A DNA stretch of 64,000 nucleotides from Choristoneura fumiferana (lineage: Eukaryota > Arthropoda > Insecta > Lepidoptera > Tortricidae): assembly GCF_025370935.1 (NCBI RefSeq), contig NC_133476.1, positions 8,174,240 through 8,238,239 of the forward strand, read 5' to 3'. Position numbers and translations under genes: made by a program. Positions 22,922 through 35,734 of this stretch are shown here, in pieces. Positions within the stretch are counted from its first letter, which is position 1, and the number at the start of each line of letters is the position of its first letter. A model generated the notes under the pieces. It made no database searches and was not told the origin of the DNA. It saw nothing but the letters and a program-made list of their open reading frames with translations.

Positions 22922-24312
22922 ATAATAATAATAATACTAAAGCAGTAATTATGGTAATTCCTATCTGTTAAACAGTGTAAAAATCCGGAAGAAAGGATGG
23001 TGAATGAAGATGGCAATTGCCAGCGTGTTAAAATTCACCAAAGCAAAGATCACGTGATCACGTCATACAAAGTTATTACTGTTTTCTTCAGAAAGTTTTC
23101 TTTTTCATCTCCCTTACGTGTAAATTTATTATATTTAACGCACATCGCTTCTTTATTCATTCCGTGCCATTGTATTTTCCCTTACGACATCACCATATGA
23201 TCCCTATTTCCAGTCTGCTTATCCCAGTGTAATAAATTATCGCATACATTTTCTTCGTGTCACGATATGAAGGCGCCGTTTACTTGTTTCAGGTAGGTAA
23301 ACATGTTTGTTCTTAGGATGTCTAAGGTCAGGCTAGATCTACATAATTTGGCACGTTTAGTTTTAAATTAAGCCCGGTTACCACCGCGAGTGGAGCAGAC
23401 TCATAACGACTTAGTTTATACATCGACCAACTTCATAGAGGTTCGGTGTATTCAATTAGTACTTTCATGCAGCCGAACGTTGTAAGTTAAACACGGGCTT
23501 ATGGCTGGATCGAATTTGGCACGTTTAGTTTTAATTTAGTTTAGGTGACCATCAATGGGGCTGGCTCTTTCCAAGGTCTACGTATTAGCATTGCTGCCAT
23601 AGAACGAGGAAACGCAGCCATATATTTGTAAATATACATATGTACAGGTATTTAGGCTTAGAATGTTTAAGTTGAATCTTTCTTTCATCATCATCATCAT
23701 GTGACGAATTTACTGTCAAAGAAAACATACGTGTCCAATATTTTTAAGACAACTTAGTTTAGACTTACCTACCGGTCCCGCAGCTGCGCTCCCTTAAATG
23801 TCTTTGCTAAAGCAGCGTTTCTTCGTTTGTCATTTTTATTTCGTTTTCTTCTTTCAGAGGTTGTCACGAACAAATGATTTCTTTCTTTCTTTCTTTTCTT
23901 TCTTTCCACCAGATATGTGCTGTGCGAGAATGTGTAAATAAAGCGTTTCTATTGGTTAATGAAAACACATCGCTCGCAACCACACATCCTCGCACATTAT
24001 TGGTGGAAACGCTGCTTAACATTTCAATCCAGCAAATGTAAAGTTTGCTTAAAAACATGCTGTGTTGAGCGTTTAACGTAAAAAGTAAGGTATTAACCAC
24101 GAGATCAGATATTTTTTTTGTTTAATTAAAAACATTTTCAGCTCTTTGATTATTCTTACGTAAGTACAAGTGTTTAATGCAGGAGCATGGCGTAAAAAAC
24201 TATCTGATTAGTGATTACCAATTAGAAGTCATCCTGTATTTAGAGAGTCGGTTTGCCTGAGGTCTGATTTTTTTGTTGTAGCGTAAGTATATAATGTCTA
24301 TTTTTGTTTCAG
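22922..24312. other. Unassigned sequence upstream of the exon candidate
   Basis: Contains a TTTC-rich microsatellite at about 23880-23906 and an ATC run at 23686-23700. No gene. A possible 18-nt microexon at 24142-24159 is listed under findings. Confidence 0.5.
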
Positions 24313-24371
24313 ATACAGTGTCATTCTTACGATATCCACCAACGCTTCCGACGGATTCGCCCTCATAAACG
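24313..24371 (+). CDS. Candidate internal coding exon of an unidentified gene
   Basis: A 59-nt segment is preceded by a strong acceptor (TATTTTTGTTTCAG, ending 24312) and followed by a near-consensus donor (AACG then GTGAGT at 24372). Two frames lack stops. The best begins with one base of a split codon and reads YSVILTISTNASDGFALIN, ending with the first base of another split codon. That peptide has an ordinary amino-acid mix and GC-richer third positions than its flanks. The alternative frame reads IQCHSYDIHQRF and onward. I do not recognise the family. No partner exon is identified, so the gene's introns would be kilobases long. An exon this short can arise by chance; the splice signals are the main argument. 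Confidence 0.42.
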
Positions 24372-25714
24372 GTGAGTTTTCATTGTTTTATAGCGTTTAA
24401 TTGAATATGGACTTCATCATCATCATCAGCTAGGAACATCCACTGTGAAACAAATGCCATTAAAACGTTACAATGAACGGCAATACGTCCTCGCACTTAT
24501 TATTATGCAGTTCACCTCATACTCGTAGAAATGGAAACTATTTTTTTTATTACTGATTGACTTTATTAAAGCAGAAAAATATATGTACTAGCTCTAGAGC
24601 TACAAGGAGCTTTTATGATTTTATCGTACCTAAGCGATTGATGTGTTTATATTTAATGAAAATAACGATTGCTACTAGCTATTACAATAAGAGGAAAATA
24701 TTCATAAAATAAATCAAAAAATATTTACTGTTAAAACTGAACAAAAAACCACACGATATATTGCACACTGACAGCCCAGTCATAAAATCGGCTCGATTTA
24801 GGATTTTTTGCATTTTATTTGGGTTTTTTTTTACTTTATGACTCAAAAAATTAAAAGCCACTGTTACCTTTTAAAGGAGGCGATTAAGTCAAAAATGGGA
24901 TAAGCGTTTTCGACAGATCATTACTGGGGTATAATGAACGAGCCAAATTCTGCACTTGACCGATCGTATATAATGTAACTAAGCGCAGGTTTGGCAATAA
25001 GCTGAGCGATAAGCGCTACCGTCAAGCAATTATTGAACTCTACTTCTAAACAGCTGCCTAAAGCGAAACGGTTTGTATTTGACTGTATATAACCAAATAG
25101 ATGCTATCTAATAATGTATGAGTACTCTAAGAATAATTAATACCTACTATTTATTGTTAAGAAATTATGATTATTATTTTTAATGCGTTTCGGATTCCAG
25201 TTTAAAAAAAAAAAAGAAGAAAAACACACTTATTGCCTACGGAATTGCGGCAGCAAAATACAAAAAAAAAAGAACTGGGGACATAATCTCCTATCTGCTG
25301 TTACTTTAAGCAAAAATAACACTATAACTGTGATGTGTGAACATGACCACTGCAGGTAACAGCTTAAGCTTAGTTTACAAGTTCGAGTCGTTGTTCTGTC
25401 CGGAAACACGTGTGTTGGTTTCGTGCTTTCATATTTAACTCGCATTAATTTATAACCTGACAATTCACATTTTCCTGCTTTTGAAAGCCATGAAGCCGGT
25501 GCTTTAGCCTCGATAAAATTAAACCGCTAGCGTATTTGGTCCAGCCACAGACAAATGTAGGATGGTACAAAAACGGTAGCCATAACTTGCGTGACTCTAC
25601 ATGGGACTGTCGTTCTTAATTTTGTCCCTCAAACCGTTCACCTATAGTATAAATAAATACCACGGGGTACTTGACACCTATTAGCTCTACAATCATCCAA
25701 AAATCGCTCGTAAA
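24372..25714. other. Unassigned sequence downstream of the exon candidate
   Basis: Likely intron if the exon is real. An ATC run near 24416-24430 followed by AGCTAGGAACATCCACTG may be a worn RTE tail (minus). Nothing else is supported. Confidence 0.45.
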
Positions 25715-25935
25715 TTTAGACGACCGGATGGCCAAGTGGTTAGAGAACCTGACTACGAAGCTTGAGGTTCCGGGTTCGATTCCCGGCCGGGGCAGATATT
25801 TGTATGAATAATACGAATGTTTGTTCTTGGGTCTTGGATGTTCAATATGTAATTAAGTATGTATTTATCTATATAAGTATGTTTATCCGTTGCCTAGTAT
25901 CCATAGTACAAGCTTTGCTTAGTTTGGGCACAGAA
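25715..25935 (+). mobile_element. tRNA-derived SINE with intact pol III boxes
   Basis: The head carries the A box TGGCCAAGTGG and the B box GGTTCGATTCC in CCGGGTTCGATTCCCGG. The anticodon-arm-like CTGACTACGAAGC resembles tRNA-Arg(ACG), which suggests ancestry. The body has TTCTTGGGTCTTGGATGTTC, AAGTATGTTTATCCGTTGCC and ATCCATAGTACAAGCTTTGC. The acceptor arms do not pair, so it is not a functional tRNA. Body fragments occur in the composite repeats and at 36984-37217. Confidence 0.8.
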
Positions 25936-26320
25936 TAAGTAATAGTACAAGTAGTATAGTTATGGCAAAAAGTAAGGAAAAACAAACTAAACTTATAAAT
26001 AAAAAAGTTGCCCGAAATCACTGCAAGGTGGTAAGGTGCCGAGAAGGCTGGCAGCATTACCACGCTGTATGGCAATGCATCTTTGTGCTAAGAAATCTAG
26101 AAGGAAAACTACTGAGCACTAGCCTTTAGTAATTATACCTCAAACTTGGGTACCTAGCTTCATCCAGAAACCGCTCGTGCGTTGGCTCCAGCCTCATCCC
26201 GATGGAGGACGGCACAAGGGCGGCGGGCAGACAGTTGACTCACCCGACTTTACGGCCTGACTGCCCGCATTTGCCCGCAAATCCGTTTACACAGTTACAC
26301 ATGATGCTAGGGTTGCCTGT
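25936..26320. other. Unassigned sequence
   Basis: No supported feature. A short GC-richer patch lies near 26190-26280. Confidence 0.5.
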
Positions 26321-26778
26321 TTTTAGGGTTCCGTAGTCAACTAGGAACCCTTATAGTTTCGCCATGTCTGTCCGTCTGTCCGCGGGTAAGCTCAGAGACC
26401 GTTAGTACTAGAAAGCTGTAATTTTACATAAATATACATATCGGTCACGCCGACATAATTGTATGGTACGTCCCATAGACGTAAGGTTGGATAGGTCTTT
26501 TAAAACCATTGGGGGGTTGCTAAGACAATTTTTCTATTCAGTAATCTGTTTGTGAAATATTCAAGTTAAAGTGCAAATTTTAATAGAAATCGAGCGCCCC
26601 CCCCCCCTCTAAAATCTAAACTGATGGGTGGAAAAATTTGAAAAAATTCAGAACGGTACGGTAGTAAATATATCAAATTTACAAGGAAAATTATAGCGGC
26701 TAAGATTGCTTGATTTTTTCGTAATGGCTACGGAAGCCTATCCTGGGCGTGTACGACACGCTCTTGGCCGTTTTTTTT
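26321..26778 (+). mobile_element. GGGTTCCGTAGCC-family repeat, copy 4 (internally deleted)
   Basis: Both ends are present (GGGTTCCGTAGTCAACTAGG and GGCTACGGAAGCC...GTGTACGACACGC plus oligo-T). Internal segments are missing, giving about 458 bp. The terminal hairpin carries a substitution. Confidence 0.75.
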
Positions 26779-27601
26779 AGTTGCATTTGGAGTATCTTCT
26801 TTAATAAATAATAATTCTGATTTTTATACTAAATCCGAATTATTATTTACGTCGGTTACGTGTACCTATACCAGCTGTACCAATTTTGATATGGTATATC
26901 TTTATGCCAGTAATTGCATAGTTCCTGCGGGATAGCGGAAAACGATTTAGCGTAAACGAGCAAGAAATAAAAACGCAGACACACCAACTTTTGCATATAT
27001 TAATATCGCAAATTTTGCATGTTATTTTTATTATAGAACAAATGCTTCATTATTATAATAGTAGGTATATCGTACTGAACAAAAAAATACCTACAGGAAG
27101 TATTTTTTGTCTCTTTGTTTTTGGTTAAGATGTGTGGTGTAGTGTACACTTTATAATCGCATTTACTTGACAATATAATCCAGTTTGATCTTAATAAGTT
27201 TTTACATTCACATTTTTCATTCATCACTAAAATTCACTTAGTAGAATTAGTATGAAAATTTTGTATGGCAATACTTGTGTTGCCAACCCTGCATGCACCC
27301 TACTGCTCTGATCAAACGTTCCTTGTTTTCATAACACTGTGAATGCACGCCGAAATAATTTGAACAAAGACAGTTGTGCAAGGGTTTTAATAAGAAGTAT
27401 GTGACGATGGTTTGTGCTTTCATAATATATTTTTTTCTTCCTTGTTCGGAGGCGCAGCAAACTGTCACGATGTGACAATAAAAGTTGATGAGGTATAGAA
27501 ATAGAAGTCACATGTACTGTAAGCGTGCATATAAGTACATATTATATCCAAAGCAAAATTGATGGGTGGTGATTATTATTAACTATCATAATTACATAAA
27601 T
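26779..27601. other. Unassigned sequence
   Basis: AT-rich; several short overlapping open frames, none recognisable. Confidence 0.5.
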
Positions 27602-27770
27602 AATTAAAGAAAGAAAGAAAGAAGACTTTTATTCACTAACACAGAAGACACACATACCTATATAGCAAAATTTACACAAATAAACAAAATAATAATAATA
27701 ACAACAATATAGTGCCCTACAATACCGCCCACCGCGCTGTGTTGCCTGTAAAGCTCAGGATTCAATCAGG
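27602..27770 (-). mobile_element. Retroelement 3' end with TTTC tail
   Basis: The minus strand has AGTGAATAAAAGTC followed by CTTTC units, the usual order of polyadenylation signal and short repeat tail in lepidopteran non-LTR elements. The upstream body extends at least to CGCGGTGGGCGG near 27735. The class is undetermined. Confidence 0.45.
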
Positions 27771-28680
27771 ATTAAAATAAGGATGTAAATAATAATAATT
27801 TGCCATTCACTGGACTGCACTTTCACTGCACTGCGTATTAATTTTTAGCTTGGTTTGGTTGAAAACTCTAGTTTTAATTATAATACTAGGTAAATTGAGA
27901 TCTCTGCGTCGCACAGCTGCATAAGTTTGTCGATAAGTAGTTTTTTTTTTATTATGAAACTGACCGTGATTGACCCCTATCTCACCTGATCACACTAACC
28001 TGGTCCCTATCTCACCTGGTCTCAGGAAAAACTATATGTACTTTGGATATAATGGCTAGTAAATTTTAACTTAAAAAAAACCTATCAATCTATTTTAAGC
28101 ATGACATGACCTAACATTCCATAGAATTCCAAACAAAAGACTACAAATCTGTACAGAATGCTGGCAACCTACAAAAATATTGAAAATGGAAGGTTTTTTT
28201 CAAACATGCAGAACGTGATGTTAAAATCCGTACGCGTACTGGCACATTGACGGGCGGTATTTTTCACGCGTGCAGGAGGCGTCAAGGTCACCGGTGACGT
28301 CACCGCCGTACAATGACCTCCCGAAAATGGACGGTGCCTCTTTCGACCGAGCTTCAATAGTTTCACGCGATCATGCGTTAAGCGTGGAGTTGACAGCTTA
28401 TGAGTTTTATGGAGATTCAATAGTAACTATAGTATAATGTGGTGGGTAGGTACGTATATTTTTTTTGTGATCTAGATTTTTTTGAATGCATGCCAAGTAG
28501 TACCTACTTGTTTGATAAAATGTCATAGATCAACCTACCTAAGTTATTCACCGGAAACGTATATTTTAAATTTCGCATAGGTACTTTTAAATCCAAATCA
28601 ATTATCGATCAAGCAAGCTCGAAGGCGTCTCCATTTCAGGTTGGGCAAAAATGCTTTCCTTTCCTCTGTTACCTACGTTG
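27771..28680. other. Unassigned sequence
   Basis: Contains a repeated CCCTATCTCACCTG word (about 27977 and 28004). No gene. Confidence 0.5.
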
Positions 28681-28734
28681 TTTTTAGGGTTCCGGAGCCA
28701 AAATGGCAAAAACGGAACCCTTATAGTTTCGCCA

Positions 28735-28770
<36 letters not shown>

Positions 28771-29352
28771 CGCGGCTTTGCTCAGGGACTATTAATGCTT
28801 GAAAGCTGTAATTTTGAACGGATATATAGGTAAACTATGCCGACAAAATGGTACAATTAAAAATTGTAAAAAAATATACGTTTAGTGGTAAAGTGGGTCC
28901 CATAGACGTAAAGTGGGGGTGATTTTTTTTTCTCATCCTACCCTATTGTGTGGGATATCGTTGGATAGGTCTTTCAAAACCATTGGGGGTTTGCTAAGAC
29001 AATTTACCGATTCAGTGATATGTTTGCGAAATATTTAATTTTAAAGTGAAAATTTTCCTTAAAATCGAGCGTCCCCCCCCCCTCTTAAATTTAAACCGGT
29101 CGATGGAAAAATTTGAAAAAATTCAGGATGGTAGAATGTATATCAAACTTTCAAGGAAAACTATAACGGCCAAGTTTGCTTGAGAATTATTAGTAGTTTA
29201 TGAGTAAATAGCAGCCTAAGGTATAAAATATACCTAAACTTGGAAGATTCCGTTTAGAATACGAAATCCTTAGAGAAATATTACTTATTTCTTTCGTAAT
29301 GGCTACGGAACCCTATTTTGGGCGTGTCCGACACGCTCTTCGCCGGCTTTTT
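28681..29352 (+). mobile_element. GGGTTCCGTAGCC-family repeat, copy 5 (full length)
   Basis: It begins TTTTTAGGGTTCCGGAGCC, carries an expanded TGTC microsatellite (about 28735-28766), a C run near 29072, and ends GGCTACGGAACCC, GCGTGTCCGACACGC and oligo-T. It is close to copy 2 throughout. Confidence 0.8.
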
Positions 29353-30041
29353 CTTTACAGTGCGAATTTCTCTAGCGATTTTCGTGAAATTTTGTGAACA
29401 GATTCGATAATTAAAGTAATATGGAATATTTTGTTGATTCAGTTTTTGGAAATTTGCAAAATGACGGAACCATGGGGATCGAAAATGTAAAAGACATGAA
29501 ACATTTAATATAATTGTAAAAATGTGGGTCGAAATTGGAACAAACCTGTCCAAATGAACAGTGATGGCGGACCGATTTGTTGTGGTTTCAATGACACTAG
29601 TTTATTATAATAGCTATGTTTGACAACTGGATGAATCTCGTGTATCCAATCTAGCTCTTGCACATGTTCTTAACAAAAAAAAGCAAAAGACGATCGTCAT
29701 GTCAGAGAAAAATACAGATAAAGTGCAAAAGTTTGAGGTGGCACTTAAAGGGACAAAAAAAATATCTTAAATTTTAGTAGTCAAATAACTTACAACTCAC
29801 AGCAAACGCGCGTGTAAGCAGTTAGCGTGCTATTTTTCAATTACCTTCTTAGCAGTAATGTACACAACAAGTCCACAAATATCTAGTCATTTGAAAAACC
29901 CAATGCCTTTGCAGTTTGTCTTTTTATTGTTGTTGGACCAAAAGCGTATTAGACTAATAGCTAGATGGCCTAATATGTGTAGGACGGTCGGATAACAAAT
30001 TATTTATTTGTTGTTGACAGCGGTCACGATTTCAATTCCCG
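29353..30041. other. Unassigned sequence
   Basis: Nothing recognisable. Confidence 0.55.
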
Positions 30042-30223
30042 TCAGACACGGGTGACACTCTTTCCCGGCCCGGATAACACCGACATGGAAATACCGGCCC
30101 TGTTTTTTGTGTACTCGCCCATAGAAACTGACAGGAGCTTCTATGGGCGTGTACACGAAAAACAGGGTCGGTATTTCCATCCCGGTATTATCCGGGCCGG
30201 GAAAGAGTGTCACCCTCAGACAC
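30042..30223. mobile_element. MITE with perfect 8-bp target-site duplication
   Basis: TCAGACAC at 30042-30049 and 30216-30223 flanks a 166-bp palindromic element. The arms start GGGTGACACTCTTTCCCGG and share CCCGGATAA, ATGGAAATACCG, CCCTGTTTTT and CGCCCATAGAA. An 8-bp duplication fits hAT, P or Merlin-like transposases. The GGG terminus leaves the superfamily open. Its intact duplication suggests a fairly recent insertion. Confidence 0.85.
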
Positions 30224-31169
30224 TATGAGATACATAGATAATCTAGAGCCTCTATGTTATAGGGCGTAGAGTTCAAAGGAGGATAATTTCCGTACATGCA
30301 AAAGAATTAGCAATTGGATAAATTTTAAACCAAACTTTATAACGATAATCACAGTAAAATCGCTCAGTTAAATATGTTTTTATAAGATCACGAAAATTCA
30401 ATAACCATTCACGTTTTCGTTTTCTCCTATCAGTTATTTTTAAATACATTTATTAAATTATTTCAGGCACTCTTGCTACTCTAGCAATCTTTGCCAAGGA
30501 TTTCAAAATATTTTTACCATTTAAAGCTGGAAACTTTTGCAACTTTACCCCCTAATGTCTCTTCAACACTCTACACTCCATACTCTGAGTATGCTGTTTG
30601 ATACAGCAAAACATACGAACGCGATCGCGTTAAGACCAATGCTAGGTAGCACACTTCAAAATTCGAAACTCTAACGTCGTTACGTGTCGTTCCGTTCATA
30701 CTCCTGTTTAATAATATAAGCGTAAGCGAGACGGCTTTAATCTTTGATTTATAAAATAAATAAAACATGTCCAATACCGTAGTATTAAAATTAAAGTAAA
30801 AAATATACCCTAAAATATTTTCTTCATCACGCTGTGTACATTTGTAAATTAGCGTCGTATTTATTTGGCGTTTTTTATATACTTTGGCAACTCGCTGTGG
30901 CGTAGGCGGGCGTCTGTCGATCTCGTCTGTCAACTGTAAAATGTGGTAAACCCGTACATTATGCACATTTTGACGCGATGCAAAGCCAAAAATGTCAAAT
31001 AAATACTTGGCTATTTCATCGCTGTTGGTGCATTGTTGACTTACACTGCAATAACGTTAGTCAACGATAAGGTGGACGTAATTTACGTATCTATGATTCG
31101 GTAGAGTGAAGGGCCAATCCCAAGTTTACAATAAAATATGAAACCAATATTTTGAATTACTGATTTATA
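30224..31169. other. Unassigned sequence
   Basis: The minus-strand open frame of 131 codons at 30571-30966 has no recognisable motif. I do not call it. Confidence 0.5.
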
Positions 31170-31299
31170 AGGGCCTTTACACACCGAGTGCCGTCGTTGC
31201 ACCGATATAAACGGGATACGGGCACGCGAGTTAAAGAAAAATGCGCTGTCAACGTTAGATCCTAAAACGCGTTCAACAAACGCGATGTGCAAAGGCTCT
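31170..31299. mobile_element. Probable short MITE
   Basis: The ends AGGGCCTTTACACACCG and CGATGTGCAAAGGCTCT are imperfect inverted repeats of 17 bp. Internal arms do not pair well, so the call rests on the termini. Confidence 0.45.
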
Positions 31300-32930
31300 A
31301 AGCTACAAACGTACAGGAGTGTGGTGTTGAGTACGAAGAGAAGACATTTGCGCTCAAACTTTGGCTCGCTACATCTTTGTCATTTTTTGTTTGATTGACA
31401 AAAGAAAAAAAAACCTGTCTAATATTATGTATAATCTTACTAACCGATGGACTAAAAAATATATTTTTTTTATTCAGGAAACTAAGTACCCAATTCTTGC
31501 AGGTGAAATCTAAATATGCCACAAATATGCCACTCGGCTGCCTTAATAATTACGTACTATGTTCATTGTGTTGCCAGCATTTATTCAGAATATCGTCTAA
31601 TAATTATTGACCTACCATCATCAGAAGCTACTGACGTACTTACTTTTATTGCTTCTTCCATGAAGCTGAGTCATTTCAGATTTACTTTGAGGAAACTTGC
31701 CGCGTCGCACACATAAATCACAACAGCTAAATCACTTAGCTATGCTTGGCGTGTCTGCGGTGTTGTTTACTTGTATTGTAAGGTGACTGTCCATTCACAT
31801 TATGTAACTACAGATCAAATATTTTCTTCATGAGTGAGGAAAATGTCGAAGAAACTATGTAGCTCAATAGGTATGCTTTGTTTGTCTTTTCAAATCAAAT
31901 TAATAAATAAATAAATATCACGGGACAATTCACACAAATTGACCTAGTCCCAAAGTAAGCTTAGCAAAACTTGTCAAAATAAAACATGCAAACACTGGAA
32001 TAAAGAACCTCCTTATTTTTTGAAACCAGTTAAAAAGATATTACGCAAGCGTTATGTAAATAAGGAGCTAATACAGCAGTATTTTCTACGTTGCAAGTTA
32101 TTTTACTGAAAACAAATGAAAGCAGTTAATTTTCGAACTAATTTCGAAAACTTGAGAAGATGTGAATGCAGTTCCGCTTTAATAAAAAATGCTGATATTT
32201 TTACAAGATTTTCTTTCTTTGACTCTGAACAAGTTAGTAGAGCAAGTCGCAACTAATAATTCATTAATTCATGCATTCTAGCAAACCATAAAACAAACAT
32301 AACGTTTTCTTGGCGTTAAATTATTTAGTCCAACTCTATCGCGCGATAGTCAAGGGTGGATCCAGCTTTTATAACTAGAGGGGGTCACATGGTCCAATTA
32401 AGTAATTTTTTTAAAACGACATTTAATAAGATAAAATTTTTCATGTAAAGATATTGATTGTATTAATACCAATCAGCTTAGAAAAATATCTAACTGTTGT
32501 CCTAGACCCGGCCCAGGGTCCAGGGATGGGTCATCATAGCCCCTATGACTCCTTCTATAAATCCACCTTTGACGGTAGTTTGATCTCAGTGTGCTCACAT
32601 CCTTAGTCGAAATTGTCAAAAAACTTCAATCACCGTCTCGGCCACAAATAGGGCATCGACAGAGGTTTCACTCGATTGGAGAGTCACGTCTGACGGCGAT
32701 GGCCAGTTAATCTGAAGTAGCCGCGTTGAATATTGATGTGCCATTAATCATACCTTACCCTTGCACGGGCAGATTTTTGCCCAAACATTTAGGGTTCCTT
32801 AGCAAAATACATTAAAGCGTTATTTAAAATTAAAAGAAGGATTCTGGAATCCGATGAAATCGGAATCGACTCTAACAACCGTTTTCTTTAGTTCACTGTG
32901 ACGAAGTTAAATAAAAATTGTAATACAACA
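31300..32930. other. Unassigned; possible worn inverted-repeat element
   Basis: GTCAAGGGTGGATCCA near 32349 and AAATCCACCTTTGAC ending near 32573 are imperfect inverted termini of a possible 225-bp element. The rest is featureless. Confidence 0.4.
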
Positions 32931-33310
32931 CACCATCATCATCATATATCACCTGTAGGACGCCCACCGTAGGACATAGTAGGCCTCTTCCATGGACTTC
33001 CAGTTGCTTCGTTTGAAATCGTCCTGCATCCACCGCCAACCCGCGACTTTAACAAGTTCGTCCGTCCATCTTGTTGGTGGACTTCCTACGCTGCGCTTGC
33101 CGATCCCCGGTCTCCATTCGAGAACTTTTCGGCCTCAACCGCTATCTGTCCTCCGTGCTACGAGTATATGGCCTGCTCATTTCCACTTCGACGTGCTAAT
33201 TCGCTTGGCTACGTATCTCCTCATTTCTGATTTGGTCCCGTAGACAAATCCCGCGCATAGCCCTCTTCATAGCTCGCCGAGCAACTCTGAGCCTTATTTA
33301 TAAGGCCTAT
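32931..33310 (-). pseudogene. RTE-like pol C-terminus and 3' end
   Basis: Broken minus-strand frames encode RNEEIRSQ, KWKWAGHI, then VLEWRPGIG, RWTDELVKVAG and WRWMQDDF. They end before an ATG-rich microsatellite tail (ATC run at 32932-32944 in plus orientation). Several stops and at least one frame change disable it. Same family as 8866-9108, with about 130 bp more upstream. Confidence 0.75.
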
Positions 33311-35734
33311 ATACCTCCTTCAATTCCCTTTTTTTAGTCTTGCGATCGAACTGAACATCGACAAGAGAACCCTCATGTTTATCACCAATAGGAAACTTTT
33401 AGCTCAATGATTTTGTGTCATTGCCGTGCGCACGCGACGCCAATATCATATTTAATTCGCCTTATGTCATTGCACCTAGATATGTTAATCATTTACGTGT
33501 TTCACGCACTAAACCATGTGGGTGATGGGCAGAATGAAATAATAAGTAATCAAGCATTCCTTCTTCTTGTAGAGCATCAGAAAAGTTATTGTCAGTGTTT
33601 CGATACTGTTTTGTTTATTCTGATCTGTAAAACAAATGAGCGACGAGAGTTCCATTTTACTCAACCTAAAGTCGTCTAGCATTATGCAACCTCGACATTG
33701 GCGGAATCATCGCATCGTTCGATGGGCTACTATTATCCACAGAGTTCCATTTACTTGTTTACAATTTTTAGGACCTACGATCGGCTCAGTGGTCATCATC
33801 CTCCTGAGTCCTAATTTTAGGCCTTAAGACCTGGGTCACAATCTTTGTTGCATATCATTTCAATATTCTTAAAATTCTTTATTCAATGAACAATTTGTGC
33901 TTTATAAAGCACATTTGGTGGTTGTACTTAGGGTTAATTAGTTATTTATAAAGTACACGAAGACGCACGAAGATAAGATGTCACATCAAAGTAGGTATGT
34001 CAACATCAAATAGTTCGTTATTTCTAACCATGACGCGCCGACTAAGCGTTTGCTAGAATTTGTTGACTACCTTATTAGCCTAAAACGACGAACTGATTAC
34101 CTACCGTTACTGGCCCACTCCACGGTTTCTTATAGATATTTAGTAAAAATGTCCTGGACCAGCAAAAACACTTTTATATCTATTCATCGACGACACAATG
34201 TGCCACTAATTTTATTACCGCCATAGAATCTAAATGTATGCCTAAGGTCGATTTGCGGCAGCTGCGGATTTATAGCTCCATTTTCCAGCCACAGCCTGTT
34301 TCGAATTGATTACTTTGTTTACGATAACAACTGGCATTCTTTGGCACAACACGATTCAAACTTGACTTTACAGAAAACAAAAAAAAAACAAAAATAACCA
34401 ACCGGTATTTAGTGAAAACTTTTTAAACCATTTCGAACCTTGAAGTTTTCTTATATTCGTATTCTATGTAAACGTGCCAGTGTTTTCAATAGTATTCGTT
34501 ATTCCTTTTTCAAACATGTTACATGTTCGACGACACACGCAACTGATATTATAGTTGGGTAGTTGTTTCTGTGTGCGTGCCATCTAATTTTAATACTCCT
34601 CCAGACAGTCGATTTTTACTAGTAAATGCACGTAGTAGATGACCGATAAAGGGGTTACACGCGTTAATTCTTCAATGTCGCGGGTTAGTGTCATCAATAA
34701 CACAAAAGTAGTATTCGTTCATAATTCATGGGCCTACTAATGACGGTCGATGGGGCGGGGGTTGATGGCCGACCTTGCGTTGAATTGCTACGAACGTTTT
34801 AGTTAATTACCCCGAAATTACAGCGATCAGTCACGCAATCGTAATATTGCTTATGTTTTGTTGGCCACTCCAATAATGCAGCAATACTTTGTTGGCCTAG
34901 ATTCCAATATAAACTTTAGTAGAAAAAAAAAGTTAGTGGATGTCCGTTATTGGTTTTACAAGTGGGATGCACTGAAATAGCCAATTTGGATACCTTTGAT
35001 AGTGAAATATGTATTCAAAGTCATACTATTTTTAGCGGATCACACCTCAAATACAAAGTCAGAATCGTTATGATATGTCCTGTTGACATAAGTAGAATTA
35101 TCAATGGCAAGAAGTCAGACATCGTAATAATCAATAAAATGTGATATACGTCCCACTGCCGGACTTTGATCGTAGGAAATTCCCACGTGGGCTCAGAGAT
35201 GCAAGCTCGGGCTTAAATCCTCGATGCTCTGTTTGAGAGTCCATTGAATCAAGCCACTAGACTTAAATTAGGTACATATAATGTTTTATATAAATATAGT
35301 GCAGCATTTTGTGTTTGGGTGTAGCACAATTGCAACATCCGACGCGCCGTCTGCGGCGCCAATTGCGCCCGCGCACCCTACGGTCACGGCTGCAGGAACA
35401 ATTGATAGTGCAGTATGACCTCATCGGCTGCAGACCGCTGAGTTACTATGACCTTTTTGATAGAACTAAAACAATATAGTACTTTTTCTTTACGTATTCA
35501 TAGTAAGTAATATAAAGTGCCACGAAATTAATCCAGAATACTCCATTTATTCGATCACATCATGTCCTTTACGAGTAAATGTTACGATTGGATTTCAACC
35601 AGATGTTTTGAAAGATTTGTCAATCTCAATTTAAAAATTCTTTAAAAACTGATCTAAGAGTTTTATTTTTGTTTTTATTAGCACTACGCTAGCTCAAAGA
35701 AATCTGAGATTTTTAAAAACAAAAAGATTTTTTG
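33311..35734. other. Unassigned 2.4-kb stretch
   Basis: No gene or repeat identified. The GC-rich patch at about 35340-35400 is unexplained. Confidence 0.5.

Noticed and set aside
25720..25800. tRNA gene
   Set aside because: The A and B boxes and T arm are good, but the acceptor strands do not pair and it continues into a SINE body.
30571..30966. 131-codon minus-strand ORF
   Set aside because: No motif, low-complexity AT-driven residues, no supporting signals.
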